This document shows, in pieces, positions 8,207 through 15,848 of a DNA stretch of 64,000 nucleotides. Within the stretch, counting starts at the first letter, position 1; the number at the start of each line of letters is the position of its first letter. The stretch covers positions 5,022,001-5,086,000 of the forward strand of contig NZ_JAPEPZ010000001.1 of assembly GCF_026339875.1 (NCBI RefSeq), in the 5' to 3' direction. The notes beneath the pieces were generated by a model that worked only from the letters and a program-made list of their open reading frames with translations, made no database searches and was not told where the DNA came from. The stretch is from Streptomyces sp. NBC_01571 (GTDB lineage: Bacteria > Actinomycetota > Actinomycetes > Streptomycetales > Streptomycetaceae). A program made the translations under genes and the position numbers.

Positions 8207-8221
8207 AGTTGGTTGCCAACT
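8207..8221. promoter_or_regulatory. Candidate operator AGTTGG-TTG-CCAACT
   Basis: This 6-3-6 dyad matches 6877-6891 except in its centre. A second dyad, TGGTTAT (8168-8174) / ATAACCA (8194-8200), lies just upstream. Both sit between the DevE-like regulator and the third small gene, as expected for regulator binding sites. Confidence 0.55.
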
Positions 8222-8341
8222 TCAGCAACATGGTCAAACTTCCCGAGGGGTTGGCCGCCGGAGTCGTCCAAGCGCACGTTCGGTCGACCAGGTGGACGGT
8301 CCCAGCGGGGTCCGCCTCGCCGTCCCGAAGGAGGGACCGTC

Positions 8342-8527
8342 ATGCCGCTCATCGCCCTCGCCGTCGCCGCCCTCGCCATCGGATTCGAACAGATCATCCA
8401 GTGGAAGTACGGGCCGATGGGCCTCATCGCCTTCGCCGTGCTGACCGTCGGCCTCAAGGCCAAGAACACCACCCTCAGCGGCATCGGGGCCGTGATCCTC
8501 GTCCTGCTGCTCTCCCAGTCCGGCTGA
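8342..8527 (+). CDS. Small hydrophobic membrane protein of the DevA-like locus, copy 3
   Basis: The 61-residue product (MPLIALAVAALAIGFEQIIQW...) has the same plan as the protein at 7010: hydrophobic N-terminus, QW-YG, a second hydrophobic segment, a GLKAKN turn and a hydrophobic C-terminus. A strong ribosome binding site, AAGGAGGG (8328-8335), lies 6 bases before ATG 8342. It is divergent from the DevE-like regulator with dyads between. Tight pairing of each regulator with one such gene suggests a functional link; the role is unknown. Confidence 0.75.
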   Translation: MPLIALAVAALAIGFEQIIQWKYGPMGLIAFAVLTVGLKAKNTTLSGIGAVILVLLLSQSG

Positions 8528-8555
8528 TCGGGCACCACCGTCCGGCAGTCCGGCT

Positions 8556-8594
8556 GACCGGGCTCTCCTCCGGAGGGGAGCCGGGAGCCCGGTC
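8556..8594 (+). terminator. Hairpin after small gene 3
   Basis: GACCGGGCTC (8556-8565) pairs with GAGCCCGGTC (8585-8594), with an inner CTCC/GGAG stem. It lies 29 bases after the stop at 8527. Probable terminator; the remaining bases to 8727 show nothing else. Confidence 0.5.
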
Positions 8595-8727
8595 GGTCCG
8601 TACGACGCACCGCCGCACGTCGAACAACAACCACAACCGCAGTGCTACGGAGCACGCACGAGGAACAAGGAGCCAGGAAGCCGCGGCCACAGGGAGGAGC
8701 AGGAGTCGGGCCGGTAGAACTCAGGAC

Positions 8728-9984
8728 TCAGAAGATGTCCGGGCACCACGGTCGCCTGGACGTGCGGAGCAGGGCGTCGGCCACGGAGGCGGCGCCCTCT
8801 CGTTCTTCCCGCACCCGCCCGAGCGCGGCGAGCCGCACCGCCGACGCCTCGCCGAGCCACAGGGCCGACAGCTCACGTACGTCCAGCGTGAGGTCGGCGC
8901 TCTGCCCGGTCGGAGCGCACACCGCGCCGTCCGGACCCACGTCCAGCCGGTAGCGCCCGGCGGACAGTCCGTCCCCGTCGGTGACGTCCAGGACGAGGCT
9001 CCCCGAGCCCGCGTACGTACGCGCCTCCATGGCCCGTACGACATCCAGGATCCGCACCCACAACCAGTCCGCCTGGCTGGTGATCCGGGCGGCGCGCGGG
9101 TCCGGCAGGAAATCCGGCAGCAGGTCGTCGGGGGCGCGCCAGCCGGTTTTGACCCGGGTGATCCAGTCGATCGAGCAGAGGTAGTGCCACAGGGCGCGCT
9201 CGGCGGCGGGGGTCACCCCGATCAGCCATTTCACGGTGGCCGTGTTCAGCGGCTGCTTCGCGTCGCCCCAGTTGTCGTCCGACTCGTAGGCGACCAGGCC
9301 CTCCACCTCGCCGTCCGCCGAGCGGTACACGGCGTAGAACGGCTCCGTCCACGCGGCGCCGTCCGAGTTCAGCGCGCCGGTGTTCACCTGCCACCAGCGC
9401 TCGACACGGCTGACCACGCCCGGCTGGATGCGGCTGAGCCGGGCGTGCAGCTCCGGGCCGGTCTTGCGCACCTCCTCGCCGTCCACCAGGTCGATACGGC
9501 CGCCGTCGGCCGGGCCCGACCAGCGGCGGTCGAGGCCGGTCCTGGGGACGTCGACGGTCCACTGGGTGGCGGTGGTGGCGGGTCCGAAGCCGTACCGCCC
9601 GTAGATCGGGTACTCCGCGGCGATCAGCGTGGCGACCACGTCGCCCCGTTCCTTCGCGGCCGCGAGGGCGGTGCCCATCATCCGGGTGAGCAGGCCGCGG
9701 CGGCGGTGGGTGGCGGTGACGGAGACGTTCGTGATCGCTTCGGCGGGGACGAGGGCGCCGCCCACGGTGGTGAGCTGCTGCGGGAACGAGCGGAAGGTCG
9801 CGACGCATCGGCCGGCGTCGAAGGCGCCGAGTGTGCGCGGCAGGTGCATGTACGAGCCGCGGTCGGCCGTCTCCTGCTCGGAGACGGCTGGGGAGCGCAG
9901 GAATCCCGTGTTCAGCGCGCGGATCCAGTCCGGGATCTCGGTCTCGGTGATCGGTCGTACGTCTATTCCATCGCGGCGGCTCAT
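8728..9984 (-). CDS. Eis-like GNAT N-acetyltransferase
   Basis: The 418-residue protein matches the Eis family of multi-acetylating enzymes. An N-terminal GNAT domain contains the acetyl-CoA loop [15 protein letters not shown] and the Eis-typical [14 protein letters not shown] second GNAT-like domain and a C-terminal sterol-carrier-like domain (LDVTDGDG...[14 protein letters not shown]) follow. Length matches the family (about 400-420). Mycobacterial Eis acetylates aminoglycosides and host proteins; the soil role is unknown. The extreme C-terminus should supply the catalytic carboxylate and ends here in CPDIF. It stands alone next to the repeat element at 10027-10289. Confidence 0.87.
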   Translation of the reverse strand: MSRRDGIDVRPITETEIPDWIRALNTGFLRSPAVSEQETADRGSYMHLPRTLGAFDAGRCVATFRSFPQQLTTVGGALVPAEAITNVSVTATHRRRGLLTRMMGTALAAAKERGDVVATLIAAEYPIYGRYGFGPATTATQWTVDVPRTGLDRRWSGPADGGRIDLVDGEEVRKTGPELHARLSRIQPGVVSRVERWWQVNTGALNSDGAAWTEPFYAVYRSADGEVEGLVAYESDDNWGDAKQPLNTATVKWLIGVTPAAERALWHYLCSIDWITRVKTGWRAPDDLLPDFLPDPRAARITSQADWLWVRILDVVRAMEARTYAGSGSLVLDVTDGDGLSAGRYRLDVGPDGAVCAPTGQSADLTLDVRELSALWLGEASAVRLAALGRVREEREGAASVADALLRTSRRPWCPDIF

Positions 9985-10026
9985 GAGGGCACGCTAGGTG
10001 TACGTGCCCGAGGCTGTCGCGGGTTT

Positions 10027-10289
10027 TTTCGCCCCCGCCGCCCCTACCCGACCCATCCTGTCCCTGGGGCTCCGCCCCGGACCCCGCCAAGGGGCTGCCG
10101 CCCCCCTGGACCCTCGCTTCGCCCGAAGGGCTCGTCCTCAAACGCCGGACGGGCTGAAAATCTGCAGCCCAGGCCGGCACCCCCAGCCCGTCCGGCGATT
10201 GAGGACGAGGCCGTTCAGGCCGAACGGGGGTCTGGGGGCGGAGCCCCCGGGTACGCGATGGGTCGGGTAGGGGCGGCGGGGGCGAGGAA
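10027..10289. repeat. Nested long-range palindromic intergenic element
   Basis: Outer arms of about 28 bases (10029-10057 and 10257-10285) are reverse complements. Inside are inner arms of about 26 bases (10131-10156 and 10184-10209, one mismatched region) and GGGGCTCCGCCCC-type hairpins. Related sequences with the same outer and inner arms lie at 58786-59465, so this is a dispersed extragenic repeat. It ends 14 bases from the stop codon of the asparaginase gene and may help end or stabilise its transcript. Confidence 0.7.
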
Positions 10290-10302
10290 ACCCCGCCGCC
10301 GG

Positions 10303-11370
10303 TCAGAACGTGGCGCGGATCTCGCCGACCTCGGCGCTCCCGCCCATCAGCGGAGCGCGCCCGATCCGCGACAGGACCGGCGCGTCCAGGCCCAACCGGG
10401 TCAGCGTGCGGGCCAGGACGGGACCCAGCGCCCGGCCACCACCGTCGTCGATCTTGAAGGCGAAGGCACGGCCGTCGGGAAGGGCCACCGCCTGGACGGC
10501 CTCCGCACCCATCTTGGACAGCACCCCCGGCACCTCCCGCATCAGCCACGTGTCGGGCCGCCGCGTACCGGCGACGTACTCGGGATGGGTCCGCATCGCA
10601 TCGGCCACCCGCCGCTCCGCGGAACCCGGCGCGGCGGCGACGAAGGAGCGGAACGCCCGCGCCAGCCCGGTGAGGGTGAGGGCCATCAACGGCGCCCCGC
10701 ACCCGTCCGTGCCGACCGCGGCCACCGGCTCCCCCGCCGCCTCCTCGACCACGGTGTGGACGAGCCGCTGCAGGGGGTGGCCGGGGTCGAGGTAGGACTC
10801 CAGCGGCCAGCCCCGCTGCGCGCACACGGCGAGCATCGCCGCGTGCTTGCCGGAGCAGTTCATGGTGACCCGGTCGCGCACACCGCCGGCTGCGAGGTAG
10901 GTCTCCGCCTCCACCGGGTCCAGCGGCAGGTCCGGCGGGCACTGCAACAGCCCGGCGCTCAGCCGGTGCTCGTCCAGCATCTTCCGCACGAGATCGAGGT
11001 GGAAGGTCTCCCCGGAGTGGCTGGCCGCGGCGAGGGCCAGCCGTTCACCGGTCAGGTCGAGGCCGGCCCGCAGCACCCCGGCCGCCTGCATCGGTTTGTT
11101 CGACGAACGCGGAAAGACGGGTGTGTCCGCGTCGCCGAGCGACCATTCGACGGACCCGTCCGCGGCCAGCACCACCAGGCTGCCCCTGTGGTGCCCCTCG
11201 ACGAATCCCGAACGGACGACCTCGGCCAGAACGGGAAGGCCCGGAGGAGTCCGGACCGACCGGGGTGCCCGGAGCGCGGGGAGGGCCTCACCGGCCGCGC
11301 CCTCCGGATGGACCGGCGGGACCGAGGGGGACGACGAGGGTATGGAGGGGTCTGCGGGGGCGGCGGACAT
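10303..11370 (-). CDS. Asparaginase (asparaginase II family)
   Basis: The 355-residue protein matches the bacterial asparaginase II family (unrelated to E. coli AnsB): FVEGHHRGSLVVL, RSSNKPMQAAGVL, ASHSGETFHLDLVRKML, NCSGKHAAMLAVC and VGTDGCGAPLMALTLTGLARAF. It probably hydrolyses L-asparagine to aspartate and ammonia in the cytoplasm. ATG 11370 is preferred over an upstream in-frame GTG because GGAAGG precedes it; the first 35 residues are Pro/Ser-rich and dispensable-looking. It is a single gene between rsiG and the repeat element. Confidence 0.87.
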   Translation of the reverse strand: MSAAPADPSIPSSSPSVPPVHPEGAAGEALPALRAPRSVRTPPGLPVLAEVVRSGFVEGHHRGSLVVLAADGSVEWSLGDADTPVFPRSSNKPMQAAGVLRAGLDLTGERLALAAASHSGETFHLDLVRKMLDEHRLSAGLLQCPPDLPLDPVEAETYLAAGGVRDRVTMNCSGKHAAMLAVCAQRGWPLESYLDPGHPLQRLVHTVVEEAAGEPVAAVGTDGCGAPLMALTLTGLARAFRSFVAAAPGSAERRVADAMRTHPEYVAGTRRPDTWLMREVPGVLSKMGAEAVQAVALPDGRAFAFKIDDGGGRALGPVLARTLTRLGLDAPVLSRIGRAPLMGGSAEVGEIRATF

Positions 11371-11536
11371 CGGCGGTGGCCTTCCGGGACGGGACCCGCG
11401 CGTTGATCGGACCGGGACGCCGCACCGGGGATGTCCCGGATGCCGCCGGCCGAGCGCCGCGACCGCGTGCCCGGGCCGTTCCCGGTGCGGTCGCAGCGAC
11501 CACCGCACACCCCCGGGATCGCCGGGGGCCACCGCG

Positions 11537-12283
11537 TCACATGAGCAGGTCGTCTACTTGTGCTTCCCCATCACGGTACCTGCGGGCGATCTCGGCACTG
11601 CAATCGTCGGCCGTCCGCTGCAGCCGCTGGCGGCGCCGGGAGACCTGCTGCTCATAGCGCACCAGCCGCCCCATTCCCTCGACCAGCTCTTCGTCCGTAC
11701 GGGCCTCCAGGTCCGACAGCTCCACCTCGGAGAGCATGTCGGAGGCGAGCCGGCGGTACTCCTCGCCGTGCGGTGTGCCCACCGTCACATGGCGGGCCGA
11801 GGATCGGTGCCGGGCCGGCGCGTCCGTCAGGATCTCCGGGAGCCGGTCGACGACCGAGGGCTCCCCCGCCGCCCCACGCCCCACGGCCGACGAGGCCGAG
11901 GACGAGGATGTGGGTGTGGATGTGGATGTGGATCCGGACGATCCTGCCGGTCCGCCCTCATCCGCACCCGAGCCCGACTCCGCGGCAGGCGCCCGCAGCC
12001 CCCCTCGCCGCGCCAGCTCCGCCCGCAGGATGTCGATACGGCCCTGGAGCAGCCGTCGCACATAGCTGAGGTCGGCCTCGTCGCGCTGGGCGTCGCGCCG
12101 CAGGGTCCGCAGTTCGGGCAGCCGCAGCAGGGTCAGATCGGGCTGGGGCGCGTCGGTGGGCAGCGGGCTGTCGGTGCGCTGCGCGGGAGGGCGGTGGGCT
12201 CCCGCGCGACCGCCTCCCGCCCGCGGACTCGTCCGGGTCAACGACACGGCTCCGGGCGGCTGCCCGATACTCGGTGTGCTCAT
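11537..12283 (-). CDS. rsiG: Anti-sigma factor RsiG, c-di-GMP-dependent
   Basis: The 248-residue helical protein carries the two signature motifs E-x3-S-x2-R-x3-Q-x3-D of RsiG. Copy 1 is E69, S73, R76, Q80, D84; copy 2 is E211, S215, R218, Q222, D226. In Streptomyces RsiG with bound cyclic di-GMP sequesters the sporulation sigma factor WhiG. The two helices are separated by a long low-complexity Gly/Ser/Thr linker (about 95-165) encoded in part by GATGTG repeats. ATG 12283 has GGAAGAGG upstream. No sigma factor gene is adjacent; whiG must be elsewhere. Confidence 0.9.
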   Translation of the reverse strand: MSTPSIGQPPGAVSLTRTSPRAGGGRAGAHRPPAQRTDSPLPTDAPQPDLTLLRLPELRTLRRDAQRDEADLSYVRRLLQGRIDILRAELARRGGLRAPAAESGSGADEGGPAGSSGSTSTSTPTSSSSASSAVGRGAAGEPSVVDRLPEILTDAPARHRSSARHVTVGTPHGEEYRRLASDMLSEVELSDLEARTDEELVEGMGRLVRYEQQVSRRRQRLQRTADDCSAEIARRYRDGEAQVDDLLM

Positions 12284-12507
12284 GTGCCTCTTCCGTCCCC
12301 TCGACCGGCGCGGTCCACCCCACGGTTGCACCGCAACACACGCATCGTGCCACCCCAAGTGGCCGCTATGTGACCGAGTGCCCCTGATCGGACCTAGATG
12401 GGGGGTTAAGGACAAAAAAAGAAACCCCAAAGGGCGCCACAGGGACCTCGGAGGACTTCGCCGGGACCCTCCCGAACGGTCTTCGCCGCACACGGCATGA
12501 TGGTCAC

Positions 12508-12933
12508 ATGCGTGCGGTGGTGCAGAGGGTGGACGGCGCGAGCGTCGTCGTGGACGGCGAGACGGTCGGGGCGATCGACGGCGAGGGGCTGTGCGTGCTC
12601 GTCGGCGTCACGCACGACGACACCAAGGAAAAGGCGGCCCAACTGGCCCGCAAACTCTGGTCGATCCGCATGCTGGCCGACGAGAGGTCATGCAGCGACA
12701 TCGACGCCCCGCTGCTCGTGATCAGCCAGTTCACGCTGTACGGCGACGCCCGCAAGGGGCGCCGCCCCACCTGGAACGCGGCGGCCCCCGGCGACGTCGC
12801 CGAGCCCCTCGTCGACGAGGTCGTCGCGCAGCTCCGCGCACTGGGCGCGACGGTGGCCACGGGCCGTTTCGGCGCCCGGATGCGCGTCTCCCTGACGAAC
12901 GACGGCCCGTTCACCGTCGTCGTCGACATGTGA
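12508..12933 (+). CDS. dtd: D-aminoacyl-tRNA deacylase
   Basis: The 141-residue protein is a full-length Dtd, which removes D-amino acids (and glycine mischarged on tRNA-Ala) from tRNA. It shows the family motifs [15 protein letters not shown] (71-85) and LTNDGPFT (131-138), which build the dimer-interface active site, and the [13 protein letters not shown] start. ATG 12508 has no Shine-Dalgarno sequence. A -10-like CATGAT lies about 7 bases before the ATG, so the mRNA may be leaderless. It is divergent from rsiG. Confidence 0.93.
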   Translation: MRAVVQRVDGASVVVDGETVGAIDGEGLCVLVGVTHDDTKEKAAQLARKLWSIRMLADERSCSDIDAPLLVISQFTLYGDARKGRRPTWNAAAPGDVAEPLVDEVVAQLRALGATVATGRFGARMRVSLTNDGPFTVVVDM

Positions 12934-13032
12934 CGACTGACGAGCGGCGACGCACGACGGCCGACGGATGCCGACCGTCGACGGGCGGGGCGGACGGGTG
13001 CCAGGTGCCGGGTGTGACGGATAGGGCTAGGG

Positions 13033-13998
13033 CTACGGCTCGACGACGACTTCCTGCGCCGCGGCCGTGGTGTCCGCGAGCAGCGGCGCGTCGAGCGGTA
13101 CGTTCCGCTTCACCAGCGCCAGCGCGATCGGGCCGAGCTCGTGATGCCGTACGGCGGTGGTGATGAACCCGATCTTCCGGCCGTCGGGGCCGTCGCCCGC
13201 CAGCCGGAGTTCGGCGCCGTGCGGCGGAAGGTGCACCTCGCTGCCGTCCAGGTGCAGGAAGACCAGCCGGCGCGGGGGCTTGCCCAGGTTCTGCACCCGG
13301 GCCACCGTCTCCTGGCCCCGGTAGCAGCCCTTCTGCAGATGGACGGCGCTGCCGATCCAGCCCAGCTCGTGCGGGATGGTGCGGTGGTCGGTCTCGAAGC
13401 CGAGCCGCGGGCGGTGGTGTTCGACGCGCAGCGCCTCGTACGCGAGAAGCCCGGCCGCCGGACCGGCCTTGCCGGCGTACGACTCCAGGTCCGTGCGCGG
13501 AAGGAGGAGATCACGCCCGTACGGCGTCTCGCGGACGACGGCTCCCTCGGGGACCTCGGCGATCGAACCGGCCGGCAGGTGCACGACCGCGAAGTCGCCC
13601 GTGCGGTCGGCGACTTCGACACGGTAGAAGAACTTCATGGACTCCAGGTACGCGATCAGCGCTTCCTGGGTGCCGGGCTCGACGTGGGCCCAGGTCGTGG
13701 TGCCGTCGTCGACGAGGTACAGCGCGTGTTCGATGTGGCCGTGCGCGGAGAGGATCAGCGCCTCGGTGGCACGGCCCACCGGGAGGTCCGTGACGTGCTG
13801 GGTGAGCAGCAGGTGCAACCAGCTCAGCCGGTCCTCGCCCGTCACGGCGACGACGCCGCGGTGCGAGAGATCCACGAAACCGGTGCCGTCGGCGAGGGCG
13901 CGCTGTTCACGGAACAGGTCGCCGTAGTGGGCGGCGACGTCTTCGTCGACGCCCTCGGCGGGGACCGCGCCGGGCAGGGCCAGGAGGGGGCTCTTCAT
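13033..13998 (-). CDS. ygfZ: Folate-binding YgfZ-family protein
   Basis: The 321-residue protein is a GcvT-like, tetrahydrofolate-binding YgfZ/IBA57 homolog. It has the signature KGCYRGQETVAR, which holds the conserved cysteine, and the N-terminal GcvT fold (VDLSHRGVVAVTGEDRLSWLHLLLTQ). Homologs support repair or maturation of certain Fe-S enzymes and tRNA thiomodification. ATG 13998 is used; GTG 14004 is two codons upstream. The gene follows nur on the same strand with about 100 bases of repeat-containing spacer. Confidence 0.9.
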   Translation of the reverse strand: MKSPLLALPGAVPAEGVDEDVAAHYGDLFREQRALADGTGFVDLSHRGVVAVTGEDRLSWLHLLLTQHVTDLPVGRATEALILSAHGHIEHALYLVDDGTTTWAHVEPGTQEALIAYLESMKFFYRVEVADRTGDFAVVHLPAGSIAEVPEGAVVRETPYGRDLLLPRTDLESYAGKAGPAAGLLAYEALRVEHHRPRLGFETDHRTIPHELGWIGSAVHLQKGCYRGQETVARVQNLGKPPRRLVFLHLDGSEVHLPPHGAELRLAGDGPDGRKIGFITTAVRHHELGPIALALVKRNVPLDAPLLADTTAAAQEVVVEP

Positions 13999-14051
13999 AT
14001 CCACACAGCCTACGACCCGGCAGCCGCCGAATTTATTTCTTATTTCCCGGA

Positions 14052-14113
14052 CCCCTGCTTCTTGGTCCCTGCTTCTTGGCCCCTACTTCACTTCTCGGCC
14101 CCTACTTCTTGGC
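14052..14113. repeat. Short tandem repeat spanning the nur stop codon
   Basis: About four imperfect copies of a 14-19 base unit (CCCTGCTTCTTGG / CCCTACTTCTTGG on the plus strand) run through the last codons of nur and into the spacer before ygfZ. The terminal KK-stop of Nur is encoded by the last copy. This looks like local slippage-type expansion. Confidence 0.6.
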
Positions 14114-14524
14114 GGCGCAGTCCTGGCAGCGGCCGAAGATCGCGAAGTGTTTCATGTCCGTCTCGAAGCCGAAGGTGTCGCGGAGCTTCGCGGTGAACTC
14201 CGCGGCGACCGAGATGTCGGCCTCGATGACGTTCGTGCAGTCCCGGCACACCAGGTGGATGTGGTGGTGACGGTCGGCCAGGTGGTAGGTCGGCGCGCCG
14301 TGCCCGAGATGTGCGTGGCTGACCAGGTCCAGCTCCTCGAGCAGCTCCAGCGTTCTGTAGACCGTCGAGATGTTGACACCGGAAGCCGTTTTGCGCACTT
14401 CGACCAGGATGTCGTCCGGGGTCGCGTGCTCCAGCGTGTCCACGGCTTCGAGCACAAGCTGCCGCTGCGGAGTCAGCCGGTAACCGCGCTGCCGCAGATC
14501 GCTCTTCCAGTCGGTGCCTACCAC
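14102..14524 (-). CDS. nur: Fur-family nickel-responsive regulator Nur
   Basis: The 140-residue protein is a Fur-family repressor. Its N-terminus (TDWKSDLRQRGYRLTPQRQLVLEAVDTLEHATPDDI) and KHFAIFGRCQDC end closely resemble S. coelicolor Nur as I recall it, rather than Zur or CatR. The winged helix occupies residues 1-83 (VNISTVYRTLELLEEL). Metal ligands include the HHHIH cluster, CRDC and CQDC. Nur with nickel represses nickel uptake and the Fe superoxide dismutase gene. GTG 14524 is the start. A tandem repeat overlaps its stop codon. Assignment to Nur rather than another Fur paralog is by recalled similarity. Confidence 0.85.
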   Translation of the reverse strand: MVGTDWKSDLRQRGYRLTPQRQLVLEAVDTLEHATPDDILVEVRKTASGVNISTVYRTLELLEELDLVSHAHLGHGAPTYHLADRHHHIHLVCRDCTNVIEADISVAAEFTAKLRDTFGFETDMKHFAIFGRCQDCAAKK

Positions 14525-14534
14525 GCGGCCCAGT

Positions 14535-14933
14535 CTAGGCTGCCAGGATCTCCCTGACGCGTGTCACGACGCTCTCCAGGCTGAAGGGCTTGGGGAGGAG
14601 GACCACCGGGACCTCGCGACCGGCGTCGCGCAGGATGCGGGCGACGTCCGCGCCGTCGAAGTCGGGGAGGTGTACGTCGAGGACGACGAGGTCGGGGGTC
14701 TCGGCGTACGCGGTGTTCAGCGCGGCGACGCCGGTGCCGACCGCGGTGACGGCGAAGCCCGCCAGCCGGAAGGTCTCGGTGAGCAGCTCGCGGACGTCCT
14801 GCTCGTCGTCGACGACGAGCACGCGGGCGGCGGCAGGCACGGGTACGGAGGCCGGTACGGGAGCAGGCGCGGCAGCGGGCACGGGCACGGCTGGGTTCAC
14901 GGGCTCTTCAGGAAGGAAAGCGGGGCCGGTCAC
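14535..14933 (-). CDS. Shortened response-regulator receiver protein
   Basis: The 132-residue protein has a Pro/Ala/Val-rich start (residues 11-37), then a CheY-like receiver: acidic pocket D42-D43, phospho-acceptor D86 in LVVLDVHLPDFDG, and K115 in PKPFSLE. The segment between strand 4 and the lysine (normally T-AR-xx...GADDYVTKPF, about 24 residues) is missing: VPVVLL runs straight into PKPF. The conserved Thr is therefore absent and there is no output domain. It may be a degenerate gene or an atypical receiver. The first codons lie in the hairpin at 14920-14956, so a later start is possible. Confidence 0.55.
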   Translation of the reverse strand: MTGPAFLPEEPVNPAVPVPAAAPAPVPASVPVPAAARVLVVDDEQDVRELLTETFRLAGFAVTAVGTGVAALNTAYAETPDLVVLDVHLPDFDGADVARILRDAGREVPVVLLPKPFSLESVVTRVREILAA

Positions 14934-14956
14934 CCTCGTAGAGTTACCGGCCCCGC
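14920..14956 (-). terminator. 11-15-11 inverted repeat over the receiver gene start
   Basis: GCGGGGCCGGT (14920-14930) and ACCGGCCCCGC (14946-14956) are perfect reverse complements. The hairpin lies downstream of the nitrobindin gene (stop at 15027, minus strand) and covers the annotated GTG start of the receiver gene. It may be the nitrobindin terminator or an attenuator. Confidence 0.55.
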
Positions 14957-15026
14957 ATCAGAGAAGCGTGAACTTTCCCTGTACATCGCTTGAGAGCGGC
15001 CGCTGACGACGCGATCGACGCCCGGT

Positions 15027-15602
15027 CTACTTGAAGAACGCGATCCCGTCGTCCGGCATGTCGTCCGGGAGGGCCTTGGCCCAGCGCTCGACGTCCTCCG
15101 GGGTGACGACCTTCTTCAGGTGCGCGGACATGTAGGGGCGCAGCTCGACCTCGGGGGTCTGCTTCTCGCCGACCCACATGAGGTCGCTCTTCACATAGCC
15201 GTACAGACGCTTGCCGCCGGTGTACGGACCGGAGGCGGCGGTTCGCGCCACCGCGTCCGTGACCAGGTCGATCTGCGGCTTCTTCTCGGCCAGGTCGCCG
15301 TACCAGATCTCGACGACACCGTCGTCGCGGGTCATGACGACCTCGACCTTGCGGTGGGCGTCGATGCGCCAGAAGCCCGACTCGGACTCCAGCGGCCGGA
15401 CCTTGTTCCCGTCGGCGTCGAGCACCCAGGTGTGCGAGTGGTACTCGAGGAAGTCGCGCCCGTCGTGGCTGAAGGTGACCTCCTGCCCGAAGTTGCACTT
15501 CTCGGAGCCGGGGAAGTCGTGGACACCCGCGCCGGCCCAGTTGCCGAGCAGGAAGGCAAGGGGGAGCAGGTCCTTGTGGAGGTCGGACGGGATCTCGATC
15601 AT
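15027..15602 (-). CDS. Nitrobindin-like heme-binding beta-barrel (FABP/DUF1794)
   Basis: The 191-residue protein matches the nitrobindin family. It has the N-terminal signature LLGNWAGAGVHDFPG (GxWxGxG type) and a run of beta-strand segments ending in RPYMSAHLKKV, which carries the candidate heme-ligand histidine. Relatives bind ferric heme b and react with NO or peroxynitrite. Cytoplasmic, no signal peptide. ATG 15602 agrees with family starts. It is followed after 94 bases by the receiver fragment on the same strand and preceded by a tiny membrane peptide gene. Confidence 0.87.
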   Translation of the reverse strand: MIEIPSDLHKDLLPLAFLLGNWAGAGVHDFPGSEKCNFGQEVTFSHDGRDFLEYHSHTWVLDADGNKVRPLESESGFWRIDAHRKVEVVMTRDDGVVEIWYGDLAEKKPQIDLVTDAVARTAASGPYTGGKRLYGYVKSDLMWVGEKQTPEVELRPYMSAHLKKVVTPEDVERWAKALPDDMPDDGIAFFK

Positions 15603-15636
15603 GAGCAGCTTTTCGTCGTCGACGTCAGAGGCGGGG

Positions 15637-15738
15637 TCAGCGCTGGCCCTGGTACAGCTTCTTCACGGTCAGCCCGGCGAAGGCCAGAACGCCGACGCAG
15701 ACCAGAACCAGCAGGGCTTCGAAGAATGCCTCAAGCAC
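15637..15738 (-). CDS. 33-residue single-span membrane peptide
   Basis: The frame encodes a peptide with acidic start (LEAFFEA), one hydrophobic span (LLVLVCVGVLAFAGLTV) and a basic tail (KKLYQGQR), so the C-terminus should face the cytoplasm. A GAGGAG sequence lies about 7 bases before GTG 15738, a good translation signal. It sits 34 bases upstream of the nitrobindin gene on the same strand and may share its transcript. No function is known to me. Confidence 0.6.
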   Translation of the reverse strand: MLEAFFEALLVLVCVGVLAFAGLTVKKLYQGQR

Positions 15739-15848
15739 GGGGTGCTCCTCGGGTGACGCGGTGGTGGGCGGTGACAGGCGGTACAAGAACCGGACCCCAC
15801 TCTAGTCGTGCGGGGCCCGGCTCTCTCTGCGAGGTACACCCTGGCGGC

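Noticed and set aside
8167..11406. Very long plus-strand open frame across eis-like and asparaginase genes
   Set aside because: It lies antisense to two genes with clear family motifs, has low-complexity Arg/Gly/Pro/Ala composition and no recognisable domain; such frames are a by-product of high GC.
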